Assembly (NCBI GenBank): GCA_951230915.1
Contig: OX579637.1
Span: 12,338,001 to 12,402,000, forward strand
Source of the DNA: Antitrichia curtipendula
Lineage: Eukaryota > Streptophyta > Bryopsida > Hypnales > Leucodontaceae
Direction of reading: 5' to 3'
Length of the DNA stretch: 64,000 nucleotides
Shown here: piece by piece, positions 60,801 through 64,000 of the stretch
Layout of the letters: every line of letters begins with the position of its first letter
Numbering within the stretch: position 1 is the first letter of the stretch
Position numbers and translations under genes: made by a program
Notes under the pieces: generated by a model
What the model was told of the DNA's origin: nothing
Databases searched by the model: none
What the model saw: only the letters and a program-made list of their open reading frames with translations

Positions 60801-63800
60801 GTTTGGGCTCTCATTTATAATATTTTGTAATGCTTGACAAGATGGCGTGGCCACTCCTTGATTGTTGGGTGTGGATGGCAAAACCGTCTGTGGTTGTGTT
60901 GCCTATAATCTAGTATAGCATAGTACAGAGTGTACAATTTTGTTAGTTCTATATAAAAAATCAAAAACCATCTATATGAAATATTTTACTTGTAAATGAA
61001 ATATACACAGCTCAAATTCAAAATGGACTACGATCTAATTTTTTCTATTTTCCATGTTTTTTTACTCAGCTCAAAAGACATAAAAGCGTGCACCTTCCAC
61101 TACCCATCAAAGCACTCTCTAGTAGAAGACCGCAAATGATGTATAGAATTCAGTGTGATTCTCCACTCACTGACTCTTCCATTTTTGTAATTGAACATGT
61201 AACTCTATTTCCTTGATGTTATGTTCTAATCAAATAGGATTGTAAGGCAAGAGTGAGGTCATCCCAAGGAATATAGAGCTTGTAGAGCCCCAATAGCAGA
61301 TGAAGTGGTTGAACATTGTCTTTGATTTGAATGGGGTGCTCTATCATGCCGTGTGAAGGACATATGCGCTAAATAATCGTTTTCAGCGCTACTAAGTAGA
61401 AGACAATGTTCTCTACCATAGAAATCTCAAGCTTATTGGACCCAAATCGACTTTTGCTTGACAAAACTTAGGCAAATTCCTACAAGAGGTTTCAAAGGTT
61501 GCAGACATATTGTTGGTGTAGAGTTCTGTATTCAAGAGTAATGTCAAACCCATAACTGTACACCTACTCGGAAGTAGCAGATCCCCCTACAATGTGTTGA
61601 GTCAAATTGACTACAAAATGATTGACGTTACATTGGAATATTATTATCAACTCAATATGAAAGCAATGTATACGAAGGTCCTATCCAATATATTGTTCTT
61701 TAATTCTAGTGGGGACACATTGTTCACAATGGACGACTGACTCATCATTAATAATACACCTCCCAAAAAAAAACATTTGTAATGAAAGGGGAAACAATAT
61801 TATTCTCAAAATGCAGAATTACAACAAACAAAGGGATAACTTCCTGATAGAAGCCTTACTATTGTGGCTCCGCCATCTCATCTAGGACTGCCCGCTAGGG
61901 AGATTGAGAGAATATGTAGAGCAACTACTTGTCGTCAGTGACTTGCATCACCAACGTTTTGTAAGTGCAATGAGAGAATCCGCTATAAAAGTAGGGGCAC
62001 GATATGATTTTGCAGTGAAAAATATATTCATAGAAAGAGGCTTTCCTAGGAATGAAACTGATGTGTCAAATCCATTTTCTAAGAATTCTAATGACATTTC
62101 ATATTCTGTAATCTTGTATGCTTTGTTTGTTTGTAAATAATATATTGAATTTGAACTTTGCGTTTCAATATTTGGCACTTATTTTTGGAAATTCTTGTTT
62201 CTTTCTTTTGTTTTTTATTTTAGATTCATTTGCATGTGGTTATCCTTTCTATGGAGAATAATGTGTGAAGATCTCTTGTAATTGACTACTTCCTATAGGT
62301 TGGAGCTCCTAGTTTGAAACTCCAAACTTCTAAGCAGAGATTGACGCAGAGCCTATTGTCTAGTTCCTATAAGTCGTTCTTGTATTGCAACAACTTTGTG
62401 GGAGGGAGCTGTGGTCTCACTCTGGTGTTCTAGTTTTACTTGCTACGTTGGCCGCCATAGACTACTCCCAGGAAAACATCAAGAACAATGTTGTGGACAG
62501 CCACCCAAGTTGAGGATTGGTCAAAACGTCGGTTTGCTTCCCTTCCCCACTGAAACAAGTATCTTCAAATCAAAGGCAGTCTTCTTTGCTAGTTGTACAG
62601 ATAGAGACAAGGACAAATATGAAGTTGGACCTTCCTGTAGGCGTGGATGGGGTCATCCTTGACTGAAGGATTATTTGCACTTGAAGTCGATGCGGCTACC
62701 TATTGACAAAGCTTATATCTTGAGATCATCTACCTCCAAGGAATCTATGGAGATTGAAGACTTTGGGACACAAAAATTTCTCCTTCACCTGGACTTAAGG
62801 ATAATCAACAACGCCTTCTTTTATAGGGGGGATTGCTAGGCAATTTCCTTCCATAAACAATATCCATTGTCAAAGGGACATCAAGGACCATCTACAATCC
62901 TTGGACTCTAAATCAATCGGATCGGGTAGTCTGTACATAACTAATGTGAATACATTGCTGCCATGGTTGCCTCCAAGAGTGTCCAAATCTCTTTCTACCT
63001 CCGAAGTTTATTTCAACACTTGCAAGCCCAAGAGGAAAGAAAACGGATCATAAACTGTGGGCTTCAAAGATACGCTCAACAACAAGAGTGGCTACAATAT
63101 CCTTTTTGGTGTGAGCAAATATTCAAAGACAAGACAAAGCTCAAAGCGTTGGAAGCAGACACAAGCATCTATAAAGTAAATAGCAATGCCTAGCAAGAAG
63201 GAAAAGTTTTTGAGGCCTAAGGCTTCTAAGAGCCCATTATTATTAATAGCACTGTATTTAAATACAAATGGAAAATACAAAATTTTAAAAAACAGAGTGT
63301 TTTATGGACAATAAGCCTCTTTGTTTCTATACAAACTCTAGAAATTCAAAGGTTTATAATTCATTCATTCTATGTAACGTTCTTAGCTAGAGGTAAAATT
63401 ATAATGTGTGTATTTTGAAACTCTTGAGGTCATTGAGCTAACTAAATGTAAATGCACTTGTTTTTCTTTTTTGTGAAGAATTTCCTTCTTTGATTTCTAT
63501 TGTTTGGGGCTGCACATTCAATTAATTCTATTGCTGTTGACAATCAAGCTCCAGTTATTGTTGAATTCAACAATTGTTAACTCAATGAGCCCTTGCAAGC
63601 CATTTTCCAAAGTTTCAAAACAAACTCTTTGTATCAATTTAATGAATAAGGTCTTTATTAAATTTACGTCATCTACAACATGTACACTATAAGATTTTAC
63701 AGTTCAGATTTCTTTACCTTAGTGACATATTGAACTATAACACTTCAAAACCAATAATGTTTTAAGACTCCAAAAGGCCATGGGCCTAGAGGGATCAAGC

Positions 63801-64000
63801 GTTGAAAGCTTACAAATGTATGTAAACTCTTGAACAATAGTAGATTGCAAACTTTTATTAAGTTGATAATAACTATTCATTCATGTGGTGCTAAATAACG
63901 TGTAACTGAATATGCATATTCAAATCTAAATTAAATTGGAAATATGACAAAAAACCTAAACAAATGAAGCATGTTGTAAGGATTGGTCTTAATCACATTT
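60801..64000. other. Unassigned stretch to the window end
   Basis: Short frames at 61,904-62,140, 62,396-62,662 and 62,963-63,193 look like broken coding sequence (for example RKRIINCGLQRYAQQQEWLQ), but no family was recognised. From 63,200 on the DNA is AT-rich with nothing identifiable. Confidence 0.3.

Noticed and set aside
62396..62700. Possible coding exon
   Set aside because: Short, no recognised family, no consistent splice borders.

Overview
The window looks like nuclear DNA of a land plant, probably a non-seed plant. Long AT-rich stretches carry two satellite arrays with plant-like monomer lengths (about 176 and 178 bp), nested transposons, and intron-containing genes with GT-AG borders. 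The protein families (a DUF7869-type putative transposase, ParB-like plus DNA-methyltransferase-like proteins, a gag-like repeat protein) recall bryophyte and especially liverwort annotations, but that assignment is from memory and is weak. No bacterial operon, CRISPR array, rRNA or tRNA gene was seen.

Layout. 1-960 is one copy of a ~1 kb repeat (R1) whose inverted partner (R2) lies at 29.7-30.8 kb. 2.0-7.34 kb is a gag-like element (G1) carrying a nested, opposite relative (G2, 3.4-6.6 kb) and a CACTA-type MITE. It abuts a ruined copy of a DUF7869-type gene (7.35-9.2 kb). A fourth gag-like fragment (G4) lies at 10.4-11.8 kb. Gene W (11.84-15.47 kb, minus) has seven exons with canonical borders, one of them split by a CACTA MITE with a CTA target duplication. 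16.0-19.6 kb is a decayed Mutator-like transposase with a SWIM finger. Satellite 1 fills 22.1-29.7 kb and holds two TTAA-flanked piggyBac-like elements; a third lies at 33.5 kb in LTR-retrotransposon debris.

The GC-richer island at 35-47 kb reads on the minus strand. Gene X (46.9 to 37.5 kb) combines a ParB-like domain, a DNA-methyltransferase-like domain and a long acidic, coiled-coil tail. It is split by the 3.3 kb gag-like element G3; removing G3 and one target copy restores the reading frame across the junction. Beyond gene X lie an FCP1-like phosphatase homolog (Y) and an unrecognised gene end (Z). Satellite 2 is at 48-51 kb. A DUF7869-type gene is at 53.8-56.7 kb on the plus strand, and a decayed second copy of the methyltransferase half of gene X (X2) is at 58.5-59.7 kb.

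The most unusual signal is a dispersed 21-bp palindrome (half-site TTACCTTCGA, one free base, then its reverse complement). At least 22 copies sit between 37.4 and 53.8 kb, mainly in introns of gene X and in the intron-like leader of the DUF7869 gene. Spacing is semi-regular, the palindromes are better kept than the DNA between them, and a few copies are read in frame inside exons. Nearly all coding sequences are broken. In gene X the premature stops upstream of the acidic tail are all TAG, and aligned relatives show Gln codons at several such sites in this window, fitting C-to-T decay of methylated DNA. The picture is of nested, silenced mobile elements with a few remarkable gene families.
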